Shown here: positions 18,227 through 26,541 of the stretch, in pieces
How positions within the stretch are numbered: the first letter of the stretch is position 1
Layout: each line of letters opens with the position of its first letter
Assembly (NCBI RefSeq): GCF_004919045.1
Contig: NZ_SWDW01000013.1
Location: 1 to 64,000, forward strand
DNA length: 64,000 nt
Reading direction: 5' to 3'
Source of the DNA: Sinomonas albida
GTDB taxonomy: Bacteria > Actinomycetota > Actinomycetes > Actinomycetales > Micrococcaceae
Program-made: the position numbers and the translations under genes
Notes under the pieces: generated by a model
The model's database searches: none
What the model saw: the letters and a program-made list of their open reading frames with translations, nothing else
What the model was told of the DNA's origin: nothing

Positions 18227-18963
18227 GCAGATCCTCCAAGGGGGGCCGGCAGCATGCGGAACGTGATGCGCGTGCGGCCCATGCTGATCACCGAGCCGTC
18301 CAGCAGCTCGGCGGAGCCGTCCACGCGCTCGCCGTTGACGTAGCTTCCATTGGTCGACCCGAGGTCCACCGCGTAGAAGCGGCCCTGGCTCCGCCGGACC
18401 TCGACGTGCCGGCGCGAGACGCCGGTGTCGTCGACCACGATGTCCGACTCGGAGGAGCGGCCCAGCACGATCGAATCGGCGTTGAGCGAATAGCGCTGGC
18501 CGTCGATCTCGAGGACCGGGTGCAGGTGCACGGGCTGGCGGGTCGGCGCCGCTGGGACTCGGGGCCGGCCTGGCGCTGCGGCGGCGGATTCCCCCTTCTC
18601 CGAGCGCGCGGCGACCTCGAAGGCGCCGGGCTTGAGTTCGCCGTCGTGCTTGAAGGAGAAGCGCACTGGGCCCTGGAGCGTGTAGCCCTGGGAGCGCGCG
18701 TGCTGGACGGCGACGTCGCACAGCTCCTCGGCGAGGGGCTGGCCCCACTGCTGGACGCGATCGAAGTCGGTGTCGCCGAGGCGGGCCTCGAAGACGTTCG
18801 GGGCGAGAGTGCGCCCTTGGGAAATGGAAATGGCCTGGTTGTCCATGACGCGGCGCAGCCGGCTCGCGATCTCGACGGGCTGGACTTGGGCATTGGAGCC
18901 CCTCGAGAAGACGCCGTGCACGGCCTTCTCGATGCCAAGCTCGAGGCGGTCGAGCAGTCCCAT
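18223..18963 (-). CDS. fhaA: FHA-domain protein FhaA (DUF3662-FHA)
   Basis: This 246-residue protein has an N-terminal DUF3662 domain (MGLLDRLELGIEKAVHG onward, about 1-115), a linker, and a C-terminal FHA domain (about 160-246: IVLGRSSESDIVV, SRRHVEV, DLGSTNGSYV). In mycobacteria FhaA binds phosphorylated MviN/MurJ and tunes wall synthesis. It is the first gene of the seven-gene leftward operon. ATG 18963 is preceded by GAGGAGGAC at a good distance. The operon promoter should lie in 18964-19200. Confidence 0.92.
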   Translation of the reverse strand: MGLLDRLELGIEKAVHGVFSRGSNAQVQPVEIASRLRRVMDNQAISISQGRTLAPNVFEARLGDTDFDRVQQWGQPLAEELCDVAVQHARSQGYTLQGPVRFSFKHDGELKPGAFEVAARSEKGESAAAAPGRPRVPAAPTRQPVHLHPVLEIDGQRYSLNADSIVLGRSSESDIVVDDTGVSRRHVEVRRSQGRFYAVDLGSTNGSYVNGERVDGSAELLDGSVISMGRTRITFRMLPAPLGGSA

Positions 18964-19202
18964 GGCCGTCCTCCTCTCTCGGGTAGCCGTCCGGCAGGGG
19001 GCGCGGCGCTGCACGCCTGATTGGCACGCACACGTGCGACGCTTCTCCGATACTACTGGTCGGGTTCCAAAAACCTGCCCTCGGGTTTTCGCGAGGCTCC
19101 GTATGCCTCCGTATCGATTTCATATCCGTGATGCGCTCGGCTATGCTTGTTCTCGCTGCCTTCGCGGGTTTGGGCGTTGTTCCGGGCCTGTCGAGCGGGT
19201 AA

Positions 19203-19285
19203 GCGCGAGTGGCGGAACGGCAGACGCGCTGGCTTCAGGTGCCAGTGTCCGAAAGGGCGTGCGGGTTCAAATCCCGCCTCGCGCA
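19203..19285 (+). tRNA. tRNA-Leu (CAG anticodon)
   Basis: Class II tRNA of 83 bases. The acceptor stem GCGCGAG pairs with CTCGCGC, the anticodon stem CTGGC/GCCAG holds the loop TTCAGGT with anticodon CAG, and the T arm is GCGGG-TTCAAAT-CCCGC. The variable arm TGTCCGAAAGGGCG is long, as expected for Leu. The discriminator base is A and the CCA end is not encoded. Confidence 0.97.
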
Positions 19286-19292
19286 CGGTGCA

Positions 19293-19326
19293 GGTCCCGG
19301 AACCGATGAGGTTCCGGGACCTTTTT
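19293..19326 (+). terminator. Rho-independent terminator of the tRNA-Leu gene
   Basis: A perfect 12-bp stem (GGTCCCGGAACC at 19293-19304 with 19310-19321) with loop GATGA is followed by five T residues, 8 bases after the tRNA. Confidence 0.95.
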
Positions 19327-19416
19327 CGTTCTCCCTCGCCGACGCCCTCGCGGCCTCCCTCGCTGGGCGCCCGTCCCACCTACCGCACGGCCCCCTTCAC
19401 CGCGGGCCAGTCCCGC

Positions 19417-20952
19417 CTACCGCACGTCCTTGAGCTGCACCGGCCGGATGAGCACGCGCAGCGGCGTCACGACCCAGCGCTCGCGCGTGTCGCGGAACTG
19501 CTCGCGGGTCGAGAACTCGTAGAGCGCGTTCCGCACGCGCACCCACCGCGGTGGCGCGCCGTCGAACGGGTCCGCGCGCAGCAGGCGAAGCGTCGCCGGG
19601 TCGGCGTCGAGGAGCTTGAACAGGAACGCGTAGAACCACTCCTCGTGGACCGTGCGGAGGGGGAGGAACCACATGAGCCAGTCGAGCCGCAGGTGGTACG
19701 GCGCCCACTGCCGCGGCAGCCGGCCCGGCTCGCCGGGTTTGCCCTTGAAGCGGTATTCGCGCCATTCGGCTTCGTCGGTCGGGACCTCGTCGAGCGTGCC
19801 CTCCACGACGATCTCGACGCGCCGCTTCGTGACGGAGCCGAACGCGCCGTACGTGTTGCCGAGCTGCCAGCGGTTGAAGCTCGCGTTCATGAGCTGCCGT
19901 TCCGAGAGCAGGTTCCTGGCGGGCCGGTATCCGAGCACCGCGAGCAGCACCGCGGCGGCGAGGGCGACGGCGGACCACGCCCACGCGAAGACGTCCCCCG
20001 GGTAGCCGGTCGGCTCGCCGAGCCCGCCGGCGAAGAGCCCGCCAGACCACACGGCGTGGTTCTCCGCAGCCGCATCCGCCCAGGACGCCGAGGTGTAGCG
20101 GAGCGGCATGAACGGCAGGAGGGCGTGCACGGCCCGATCGCCGACCGCGCAGAACGCGAGCACGATCGCGGACCAGTTGAGCCACGCGAAGTTCCCTGAG
20201 AGCACGAGCCACAGCTGGGTGATGATGATGAGCCCCGCGGCAATGGTCGCGAGCGGCTGCGGCGCGAAGAGGAAGAACGGGACCACGAGCTGGGCGAAGT
20301 GGTTCCCCACGACCTCGGCGCGGTGCAGCGGCTTCGGCAGGAGGTGGAACTGGCGGCTCAGCGGCCCGGGCATGGGCTGCGTCTCGTGGTGGTAGTACAG
20401 CGCCGTGAGGTTGCGCCACTCCTCCCCGCCGCGGATCTTGATCATCCCCGCGCCGAACTCGAGCCGGAACACGAGCCACGCCGTGAGCAGGAGCATCGCG
20501 GTGGGCGGCGGGCTCTGGTCGGAGCCCAGGAACGCGACCGTGAACCCGGCTTCGAGCAGCAGCATCTCCCAGCCGAAGCCGTAGAAAGTCTGTCCCACGT
20601 TCACGATCGACATGTAGAGCACCCACAGCAGGAGGAACCCCACGAGCGGCACCCAGGGCGGCCCGAGCTGGGGGACGCCCAGCACGGTGAGGCCCGAGAC
20701 CGTCAGGCCCACGCCGCACAGCCAGCGGAACCGGCGGTCGGTATAGCCCCAGCGGAACAGCGTGGGCCGGCGCAGGCGGTGGAACGCGCCGAGCAGTTCG
20801 GGAACGGGCAGGAGTCCGCGCTCGCCGAGGAGCGCGGGGAACTGGTTGAGGCTCGAGAGGAACGCGACGAAGAACAGGGCGGCGACGCCCCGCTGCAGCA
20901 CGATGCGCGCCAATTGGTAGTCCGGCGCGCTGAACCAGAGCAGCCAGTCCAT
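19417..20952 (-). CDS. Lipase maturation factor family membrane protein
   Basis: This 511-residue protein has about eight hydrophobic segments in the N-terminal two thirds and a soluble C-terminal domain. The pattern matches bacterial relatives of LMF1/2: an early FPALLGERGLLP segment, EMLLLEAGF, RLEFGAGMIKIRGG and, near the end, the conserved WLMWFLPLRTV and WFYAFLFKLL. In animals these proteins fold lipases in the ER; the bacterial role is unknown. It stands alone on the minus strand, with a divergent Pr6Pr gene and the tRNA on the other side. Confidence 0.85.
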   Translation of the reverse strand: MDWLLWFSAPDYQLARIVLQRGVAALFFVAFLSSLNQFPALLGERGLLPVPELLGAFHRLRRPTLFRWGYTDRRFRWLCGVGLTVSGLTVLGVPQLGPPWVPLVGFLLLWVLYMSIVNVGQTFYGFGWEMLLLEAGFTVAFLGSDQSPPPTAMLLLTAWLVFRLEFGAGMIKIRGGEEWRNLTALYYHHETQPMPGPLSRQFHLLPKPLHRAEVVGNHFAQLVVPFFLFAPQPLATIAAGLIIITQLWLVLSGNFAWLNWSAIVLAFCAVGDRAVHALLPFMPLRYTSASWADAAAENHAVWSGGLFAGGLGEPTGYPGDVFAWAWSAVALAAAVLLAVLGYRPARNLLSERQLMNASFNRWQLGNTYGAFGSVTKRRVEIVVEGTLDEVPTDEAEWREYRFKGKPGEPGRLPRQWAPYHLRLDWLMWFLPLRTVHEEWFYAFLFKLLDADPATLRLLRADPFDGAPPRWVRVRNALYEFSTREQFRDTRERWVVTPLRVLIRPVQLKDVR

Positions 20953-21050
20953 GCGTCCACGCTACGCCGGGGCGCGGGAGCGCGGTACGAACCGCGATGC
21001 CGTGTGCGCGGCTGCTTGCCTGGTCCCGCCGTGTCGGAGAGGCTGTGCGC

Positions 21051-21704
21051 ATGAAGCGGTTGATCTTCGTGGGGGCGCGCTTCTTCTTCGCGGCCCTGAC
21101 CTTCGCAGCAGTCGGCACCCAGTTCGTGGTCGGCGTGGTCGGTAAGGGCTTCGACGCCGGCCACTACTTCAGCTACTTCACCAACCTCTCTAACCTGTTC
21201 GCCGCCGTCGTCCTCTCCGTGAGTGCCTACCGGGTGTTCGCGCGGCGCCCGCCCACCGAGGCCGACGACGTCGCGAGGGGCAGCGCGGTCGTCGCCATGG
21301 CCGTCGTCGGACTCGTGTTCGGGGTCCTCCTCGCCGACCAGGACCTCGGCGGCCTGCTTCCGTGGGTCAATACCGTCACCCACATCGTCATGCCGCTGGT
21401 CATGGTCGCGGACTGGCTGGTCCAGCCGCCGCTGGCGCGCCTGCGGGCCGTCCACGTCTGGTGGTGGCTCCTGTATCCGATGGCCTATCTCGCCTACAGC
21501 CTCATCCGCGGCGCGATCGTCGCGTGGTATCCGTACTGGTTCATCAACCCCGCGCTCGCGGGCGGCTGGGGCGGGGTGGCCGTCTTCGCCGTCGCGATCT
21601 CGGTGGGCTTCGTTGTAGTGAGCCTCGCGATGGTGTGGCTCGGGAACCGGCTGCCGCGGAGGGTGGACTTCGGGCAGGCCGGGCCGGTTAGCGTGGTGCC
21701 ATGA
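21051..21704 (+). CDS. Pr6Pr (FAR-17a/AIG1-like) family membrane protein
   Basis: This 217-residue protein has six predicted membrane helices. It contains FSYFTNLSNLF near residue 45, HIVMPLVMVADWL in the middle, and PMAYLAYSLIRGA before PYWFINP, all typical of the Pr6Pr family (related to the AIG1/ADTRP hydrolases of fatty-acid esters of hydroxy fatty acids). The first Thr of FTNLSN and the His of HIVMP are the conserved reactive pair in that superfamily. ATG 21051 follows GGAGAGG. It overlaps the next gene by ATGA, so a lipid- or ester-related job shared with the hydrolase is plausible. Confidence 0.82.
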   Translation: MKRLIFVGARFFFAALTFAAVGTQFVVGVVGKGFDAGHYFSYFTNLSNLFAAVVLSVSAYRVFARRPPTEADDVARGSAVVAMAVVGLVFGVLLADQDLGGLLPWVNTVTHIVMPLVMVADWLVQPPLARLRAVHVWWWLLYPMAYLAYSLIRGAIVAWYPYWFINPALAGGWGGVAVFAVAISVGFVVVSLAMVWLGNRLPRRVDFGQAGPVSVVP

Positions 21705-22399
21705 GTGCAGACAGGCCCTTCCAGAACGTCACGTTCCCGTCCGCGGGCCGGGAGGCCCACGGCTATCTGGCCCGCCCGGCGTCGGGCTCGGGGCCCGGTG
21801 TCATCGTCATCCAGGAGTGGTGGGGGCTCGTCGACCACATCCGCGACATCGCCGACCGCCTCGCCGCAGAAGGCTTCGTGGCCCTCGCGCCGGACCTCTT
21901 CGGCGGGCGCGTGGCGCATGACGGCGCCGAGGCCGCCCGCATCATGCGGGACCTCCCGGAGCAGGAGGGCGCGCGGCTGCTGGCCGGCGCTGTGGACTAC
22001 CTCCTGAGCCTGCCCGAGGTCACGAGCTCGACCGTGGGCACGATCGGCTTCTGCATGGGCGGCGGCTTCGTGCTGCAGCTCGCGGCCCAGCAGGGCGAGC
22101 GCGTGAGCGCCGCGGTTCCGTTCTACGGCGTGGGGCAGGGCGTCCCGAACGACTTCTCCGGCGTCCGCGCCGCCATCCAAGGGCACTACGGCAAGCACGA
22201 CCGTGGCTATCCCGTCGCGGAGGCGCGCAAGCAGGAGGAGCAGATCCGGCGCGAGTCCGGCGCCGAGGTCGAGTTCTTCTACTACGACGCCGGGCACGCC
22301 TTCGCCAACGACTCCAACCCTCAGGGCAACTACCGCCCCGAGGCGGCGAAGCTCGCGTGGTCCCGCGCGGTCGAGTTCCTCAAGCACAAGGTGCGCTGA
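21701..22399 (+). CDS. Dienelactone hydrolase family protein
   Basis: This 232-residue alpha/beta hydrolase has the dienelactone-hydrolase triad: Cys118 (GFCMGGG), Asp167 (GKHDRGYP) and His199 (YDAGHAF), with Glu39 in VIQEWWGL. Enzymes of the family open lactone rings in chlorocatechol breakdown, but most genomic members act on unknown esters. It is cytoplasmic with no signal peptide. It shares an ATGA overlap with the Pr6Pr gene and is convergent with an MFS gene 20 bases away. Confidence 0.9.
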   Translation: MSADRPFQNVTFPSAGREAHGYLARPASGSGPGVIVIQEWWGLVDHIRDIADRLAAEGFVALAPDLFGGRVAHDGAEAARIMRDLPEQEGARLLAGAVDYLLSLPEVTSSTVGTIGFCMGGGFVLQLAAQQGERVSAAVPFYGVGQGVPNDFSGVRAAIQGHYGKHDRGYPVAEARKQEEQIRRESGAEVEFFYYDAGHAFANDSNPQGNYRPEAAKLAWSRAVEFLKHKVR

Positions 22400-22418
22400 T
22401 CCTGGCCCTGCCCGGAGT

Positions 22419-23945
22419 TCACCTCGCGCGCGGGACGAGGGCGCGGCGGACGACGGCGGCGGCCACCAGCATGAGCACCGCGCCGATCGCCGCGGTCACC
22501 CCGACGCCCGAGTCGAACGCGTGGCGCGCGGAGTCCACCAGCCCCGCGGCCGCTGGCCCGGGAAGGAGGGTGGCGGCGTCGACCGCTCCGCCAAGCGTCT
22601 CGCGCGCCCGGGCGGCAGCCTCTGCGGGGAGTCCTCCCGGGACGACGACGTTGAGCCGGTACGCCGCGCCCAGCACGCTCCCGAGGATCGCCGTGCCGAG
22701 GACCGCCCCGAGTTCATAGGCTGTCTCCGAGATCGCGGAGGCGGCGCCGGCCTTCGCGGGCGGCACGCTCGCGATGATGAGGTCGTTCGAGAGCGTCTCG
22801 GCGAGGCCCACTCCCGCGCCGACCACGGCGAATCCAGTGAGCAGGGTCGGCAACGAGCCGTCGCGGCCGAACGCGAGCACGGTGCCGTAGCCCAGGGCGT
22901 TGAGCAGGAGGCCGGCGACCATCACGGTCGGCGCCGAGAACCGGGCGGCGAGCCGCACGGCCGCGAGGCCGGTCAGGATCGTGAGCCCGAGGCCCGGCAG
23001 CATGAGGAGGCCCGAGCGGAGCGGCGATTCCCCCGCGACGAGCTGGAGGTGCTGCGAAAGGAACAGCACGAAGCCGACGAGCGAGAAGATGCTCAGCAGG
23101 TTCGTGACGAGGCCCGCGCTGAACGCCGGCGTCCGGAAGAGCCGCACGTCGAGCATGGGTTGACCGCGCCGCAGCTGCCTCCGCACGAAGGCCCACCCGG
23201 CCACGAGCCCAACGGCGAGGACGACCGCGGCGGGGGCGCCGCCGTCGTGCGCGAGCTCCTTGACCCCGTAGACCACCGCCGTCGCTGCCGCGATGACGAG
23301 GAGGATGCTTGGCGCGTCCACGGGCGACGGCGCGGCGTCGCGCGATTCGGGCACGAGGAACGGGGCGAGCACGAGGAGCGGGACGAGCGCCGGCACCGCG
23401 AGGAGGAAGACCGAGCCCCACGCGAAGTGCTCGAGCAGCGCGCCGCCCACGAGCGGCCCCAGCGCGGCGCCGCCCGAATACGCCGCGGCCCAGATCGCGA
23501 TCGCGAGGCGGCGCTCGGCGGCGTCCGCGAAGATGTTCCGGATGAGCGAGAGCGTGGCAGGCATGATCATCGAGCCGAAGACGCCGATGAGCGCGCGGGC
23601 CGCGATGAGCTGGCCCGCGCTCGTGGCGAACGCCGCGGCCGCGGAGACGAGGGCGAAGCCCGTGGCGCCGATGAGCAGCATGCGCCGGCGGCCGAAGCGG
23701 TCCCCGAGGCTGCCCATCGGTACGAGGAGGCCGGCGAGGACGAGGGCGTAGACGTCGACGATCCACAGGAGCTCCGTGCCGCTCGGCTGGAGAGCGAGCG
23801 AGATGGCGGGCAGTGCGAACGCGAGCACGGTGTTGTCGACGGCGATGAGCAGCACCGGGAACATGAGCGCGGTGAGCGCGAGCCAGCGGCGCGCGGCGGT
23901 GGATGCCAGCGGATGGGCGGCGAGGGTCTGTGAGGTCTGGACCAT
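22419..23945 (-). CDS. MFS drug efflux transporter, DHA2 (14-helix) type
   Basis: This 508-residue protein belongs to the EmrB/QacA group. It has LMFPVLLIAVDNTVLAFALP (helix 1 motif D), MGSLGDRFGRRRMLLIGA (motif A), and motif C GAALGPLVGGALLEHF. Proton-driven export of cationic drugs or antiseptics is typical. The start at ATG 23945 lies next to a perfect TetR-type palindrome shared with the divergent regulator. Dispersed-motif copies lie in a loop (23236-23251, AHDGGAP) and in the C-terminal tail (22446-22459). Confidence 0.9.
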   Translation of the reverse strand: MVQTSQTLAAHPLASTAARRWLALTALMFPVLLIAVDNTVLAFALPAISLALQPSGTELLWIVDVYALVLAGLLVPMGSLGDRFGRRRMLLIGATGFALVSAAAAFATSAGQLIAARALIGVFGSMIMPATLSLIRNIFADAAERRLAIAIWAAAYSGGAALGPLVGGALLEHFAWGSVFLLAVPALVPLLVLAPFLVPESRDAAPSPVDAPSILLVIAAATAVVYGVKELAHDGGAPAAVVLAVGLVAGWAFVRRQLRRGQPMLDVRLFRTPAFSAGLVTNLLSIFSLVGFVLFLSQHLQLVAGESPLRSGLLMLPGLGLTILTGLAAVRLAARFSAPTVMVAGLLLNALGYGTVLAFGRDGSLPTLLTGFAVVGAGVGLAETLSNDLIIASVPPAKAGAASAISETAYELGAVLGTAILGSVLGAAYRLNVVVPGGLPAEAAARARETLGGAVDAATLLPGPAAAGLVDSARHAFDSGVGVTAAIGAVLMLVAAAVVRRALVPRAR

Positions 23946-23984
23946 GGTGGTTCCTGCTCTCGGAGGGGTTTTCAAGATAACTGT

Positions 23985-23998
23985 ACCGTCTGGACGGT
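23985..23998. promoter_or_regulatory. Perfect TetR-type operator ACCGTC-TG-GACGGT
   Basis: This 14-bp perfect palindrome lies in the 82-base divergent gap, 40 bases upstream of the MFS start and 30 bases upstream of the TetR start. The arrangement predicts that the TetR protein represses both genes and is released by a transported compound. Confidence 0.8.
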
Positions 23999-24027
23999 TT
24001 AGTATCAACGCCGCGTACAGTGGCCCT

Positions 24028-24576
24028 ATGCCCAGACCGCCCAAGGCCCGCGAGGCCCTTCTTGCCGCGTACCGAGACCTCCTCGTGTCCGAGGGGGAGC
24101 GCGCGGCGACCATGGACGCCGTCGCGGCCAAGGCGGGAGTCTCGAAGGGTGGGCTGCTGTACCACTTCAAGAGCAAGGACGCTCTCGCCGAGGCGCTGCT
24201 GGGGGCGCTGCGGGCCGCCGCGGGGGACGATCGGGAGCGGATGGCGGCGGATCCGGAGGGGCCCTCACGGTACTTCGTGCGCACGTCCGTCAACTCGGGT
24301 ACGGACATGGACGCCCTCTTCGTCGCGACGGTTCGGCTGGCGCAGTCCGGGCATCCCGACGCGCTCGCCGTGCTCGAAGAGCTCGACGCCGCCTGGCTCG
24401 AGCTCATCCGTCGCGAGATTGACGACCCGGCCGTCGCGACCGCCGTCATGCTCATGGGCGAGGGGCTGTACCACTACTCGTCGCTGGCCGGGACGTGGCC
24501 CGAGCAGTCGTTCGGAACGTCGCTCGGGGAGCTCCTCGCGGTCGTGGACCGGCTGAGCGGCCGCGCGACCGGCTAG
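24028..24576 (+). CDS. TetR/AcrR family transcriptional regulator
   Basis: This 182-residue protein has an N-terminal TetR helix-turn-helix (RAATMDAVAAKAGVSKGGLL, then YHFKSKDALAEALL) and an alpha-helical ligand-binding C-terminal domain ending in a segment like the TetR_C group. It is divergent from the DHA2 efflux gene. ATG 24028 gives the usual short N-terminal arm (MPRPPKAREALLAAY). Confidence 0.92.
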   Translation: MPRPPKAREALLAAYRDLLVSEGERAATMDAVAAKAGVSKGGLLYHFKSKDALAEALLGALRAAAGDDRERMAADPEGPSRYFVRTSVNSGTDMDALFVATVRLAQSGHPDALAVLEELDAAWLELIRREIDDPAVATAVMLMGEGLYHYSSLAGTWPEQSFGTSLGELLAVVDRLSGRATG

Positions 24577-24583
24577 GCCGGCC

Positions 24584-24673
24584 GATTCCGACCGGGACTG
24601 GCCGCGGTTCGACGGCGTGTCGTGAGGACACGCCGCGGCCGAGGCGAATCTGGCGGCAGAGCTGGTCGGAATC
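24584..24673. repeat. 90-bp palindromic intergenic element, copy A
   Basis: The element is bounded by GATTCCGACC (24584-24593) and its exact complement GGTCGGAATC (24664-24673). It has a central hairpin CGGCGTGTC-GTGAG-GACACGCCG. A second copy in the opposite orientation lies at 54849-54939; reversed, the two share the right-hand CAGTCCCGGTCGGAATC and the central GACACGCCG. There is no open reading frame inside. Confidence 0.8.
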
Positions 24674-24709
24674 TCCGGCCCGGGATGCACAGCTAGATTG
24701 GCTGGCCCC

Positions 24710-24740
24710 TTGACCTTGACGCTGCGTCAACTTCTACGCT
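24710..24740 (+). promoter_or_regulatory. MerR-type promoter with 19-bp spacer and centred palindrome
   Basis: A -35 box TTGACC (24710-24715) and a -10 box TACGCT (24735-24740) are 19 bp apart, the over-long spacer typical of MerR-activated promoters. Inside the spacer lies the perfect palindrome TTGACGC-T-GCGTCAA (24716-24730). It drives the TipA-like gene and predicts autoactivation. Confidence 0.8.
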
Positions 24741-24762
24741 CTAAGAAGCAAGGAGGGAACGC

Positions 24763-25518
24763 ATGGACTGGAGCATCCAGGAGGTCGCCAAGTTCGCCGG
24801 CACCACGAGCAGGACGCTGCGCCACTACGGCACGATCGGCCTGCTCGAACCGAGCCGCGTGGGCCACAACGGCTACCGCTACTACGACGAGGAGTCGCTC
24901 GTGCGGCTCCAGCGCATCCTCCTACTCCGCGAGCTCGGGCTTGGCCTGCCGGCCGTCGCGGAGGTCCTCGAGAACCAACGGGACCAAGCCGCCGCGCTGC
25001 GCACGCACCTCGCGTGGCTGCGGCAGGAGCAGGAGAGGCTCGCGCGCCAGGCGCGGGCCGTCGAGTCGACGATTCAGCAATTGGAAGGAGGCGGCCAACT
25101 CATGGCACAGGACATGTTCGATGGGTTCGACCACACGCAGTACAAGGAAGAGGTCGAGGCCCGCTGGGGCGCAAAGGCCTACGCCGACAGCGACAAGTGG
25201 TGGCGTGGGCTCGGCACCGAGGGCCAGCAGGAGTGGAAGGGGCGCGTCGCGCGTCTTATGGACGACTGGCGCGCCGCCGCCGCGAGCGGCGCCTCGCCCG
25301 AGAGCGACACGGCCCAGACCCTCGCCGCCCGACACGTCGAATGGCTCGGCTCCATCCCGGGCACACCGGGCTACCCCGAGGGCACCGCGAAGGCCTACGT
25401 GCTCGGCCTCGCCGACATGTACGTCGCGGACGAGCGCTTCGCCGCCAACTACGGAGGCGCCGACGGTGCGGCGTACGTGCGGGACGCCCTCCACGCGTAC
25501 GCCGAGCGCGAGCTCTAG
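24763..25518 (+). CDS. MerR-family regulator with TipAS ligand-binding domain (TipAL type)
   Basis: The N-terminal MerR winged helix (about 1-75: WSIQEVAKFAGTTSRTLRHY, GYRYYDEESLVRLQRILLL) is followed by a coiled-coil dimerisation helix (about 80-115). The C-terminal TipAS domain (about 140-251) contains WWRGLGTEGQQEW and the end motif FAANYGG...AYVRDAL. In Streptomyces, TipAL captures thiopeptide antibiotics covalently. The TipAS Cys needed for that bond is not obvious here: I see no Cys in the protein, so binding may be non-covalent. The shorter product (TipAS alone) could start at ATG 25102 (MAQDMFDGF). Confidence 0.88.
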   Translation: MDWSIQEVAKFAGTTSRTLRHYGTIGLLEPSRVGHNGYRYYDEESLVRLQRILLLRELGLGLPAVAEVLENQRDQAAALRTHLAWLRQEQERLARQARAVESTIQQLEGGGQLMAQDMFDGFDHTQYKEEVEARWGAKAYADSDKWWRGLGTEGQQEWKGRVARLMDDWRAAAASGASPESDTAQTLAARHVEWLGSIPGTPGYPEGTAKAYVLGLADMYVADERFAANYGGADGAAYVRDALHAYAEREL

Positions 25519-25580
25519 GCCGCCCGGGGCGCGAGGCGGGCGCACGAGGCGGGGGGGTCACGCGGCACGGGGCCGGTTGC

Positions 25581-25670
25581 GCGGACGACGGCGGGTGGGC
25601 GGACGACGGCGGGTGAGCGGACGACGGCGGGTGAGCGGACGACGGCGGGTGAGCACCCGCCGTCGTCCGC
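25581..25670. repeat. Array of the dispersed motif: four direct copies and one inverted copy
   Basis: Four 18-bp units (GCGGACGACGGCGGGTG plus one base) start at 25581, 25599, 25617 and 25635. An inverted unit at 25653-25670 follows. The last direct and the inverted copy form a perfect 17-bp hairpin with a 2-base loop. The array fills the gap between the TipA-like gene and the following membrane protein and may end transcription. Confidence 0.95.
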
Positions 25671-25739
25671 GGTCTGCTCGCCCAACCCAGCCGCATTCAG
25701 GGAAGCGGCGCTACACTCGCCGCAGATCCTGGAGGAGAA

Positions 25740-26465
25740 GTGACGAGTGCTGACGCGACCGATACGCCGGAGTCCGCACCGGAGGGCGGCTCGCGGAGCG
25801 GGGCTGGCGTCGCCGGAAACGAAAGGCTGACGGCGCTGACTGGTGCGGTCCTGCTCGTGCTGTTCGCGGTGGAGATCGTCACGCTGATCCAGTTGCGCGG
25901 CCTCATGCCGCTGCACTTCTTCGTCGGAGTGCTCCTGATCGGCCCGGTTGCGGTCAAGACGGCGTCGACCGGGTGGCGGTTCGTGCGCTACTACGCACGG
26001 CATCCCGCGTATCGGCGCAAGGGCCCGCCGAACCCCGTGATGCGCGTGCTCTCTCCGCTTCTGCTGCTGTTCACGGTCGCCGTCATCGGGAGCGGGGTTG
26101 CGCTCGCGTTCACCGGCCCGGCGCCACCCGTCCTGTTGAAGCTGCACGTGGTGAGCTTCCTCGGGTGGCTTGCGCTCATCCTCGTCCACGTCGCGGTGTA
26201 CGTTTCGCGCGTTCCCCGGCTGATCGCCGAGGACTGGCGCACCCGCCGCCGTCCGGGCACCCCGCCGGAGGGCAGGGCCGCCAGGCTCGGGGCCAACGCA
26301 GCCGCTCTCGTGGCCGCGGCCATCCCGGCGGCGCTCCTGCTGCCCGCCGCCACGGTGTGGGCCGGCTGGCTAGAGCAGCCTGTGACGGGGCCGGGGGTCG
26401 TGGCGATCACGCTGAGCGTCATCCTGGCGCTGGCGCTCGCGTTCCGGCGAGGGCGCCGCCGGTGA
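25740..26465 (+). CDS. Cytochrome b-like integral membrane protein
   Basis: This 241-residue protein has about six membrane helices. Three His residues sit at helix ends where haem b ligands usually lie: MPLHFF, LLKLHVVS and LVHVAVYV. The layout resembles the cytochrome b561 / DUF4405-like group, so a transmembrane electron-transfer role is likely, but no partner gene is present. The start is GTG 25740, preceded by GGAGGAG. The C-terminal third has two more helices and a basic tail. The function is inferred from topology and His placement only. Confidence 0.55.
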   Translation: MTSADATDTPESAPEGGSRSGAGVAGNERLTALTGAVLLVLFAVEIVTLIQLRGLMPLHFFVGVLLIGPVAVKTASTGWRFVRYYARHPAYRRKGPPNPVMRVLSPLLLLFTVAVIGSGVALAFTGPAPPVLLKLHVVSFLGWLALILVHVAVYVSRVPRLIAEDWRTRRRPGTPPEGRAARLGANAAALVAAAIPAALLLPAATVWAGWLEQPVTGPGVVAITLSVILALALAFRRGRRR

Positions 26466-26501
26466 GCGGACGACGGCGGGTGCGCGCCCGCCGTCGTCCG
26501 C
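26466..26501. repeat. Dispersed motif as a perfect hairpin after the cytochrome b-like gene
   Basis: GCGGACGACGGCGGG (26466-26480) and its exact complement (26487-26501) flank a 6-base loop. It starts directly after the TGA stop codon. It could act as a terminator before the VOC gene. Confidence 0.92.
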
Positions 26502-26541
26502 TGTCCTAGCGACCCCAGAGAACCCTGCCTAGGCTGGGCGC

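Noticed and set aside
19147-20199. A 350-codon frame across the tRNA
   Set aside because: It overlaps tRNA-Leu and the opposite-strand lipase maturation factor gene.
25581-25670. The 18-bp array as CRISPR or as an iteron origin
   Set aside because: There are no spacers, and the unit is the same motif that occurs singly within many genes; no replication protein is near.
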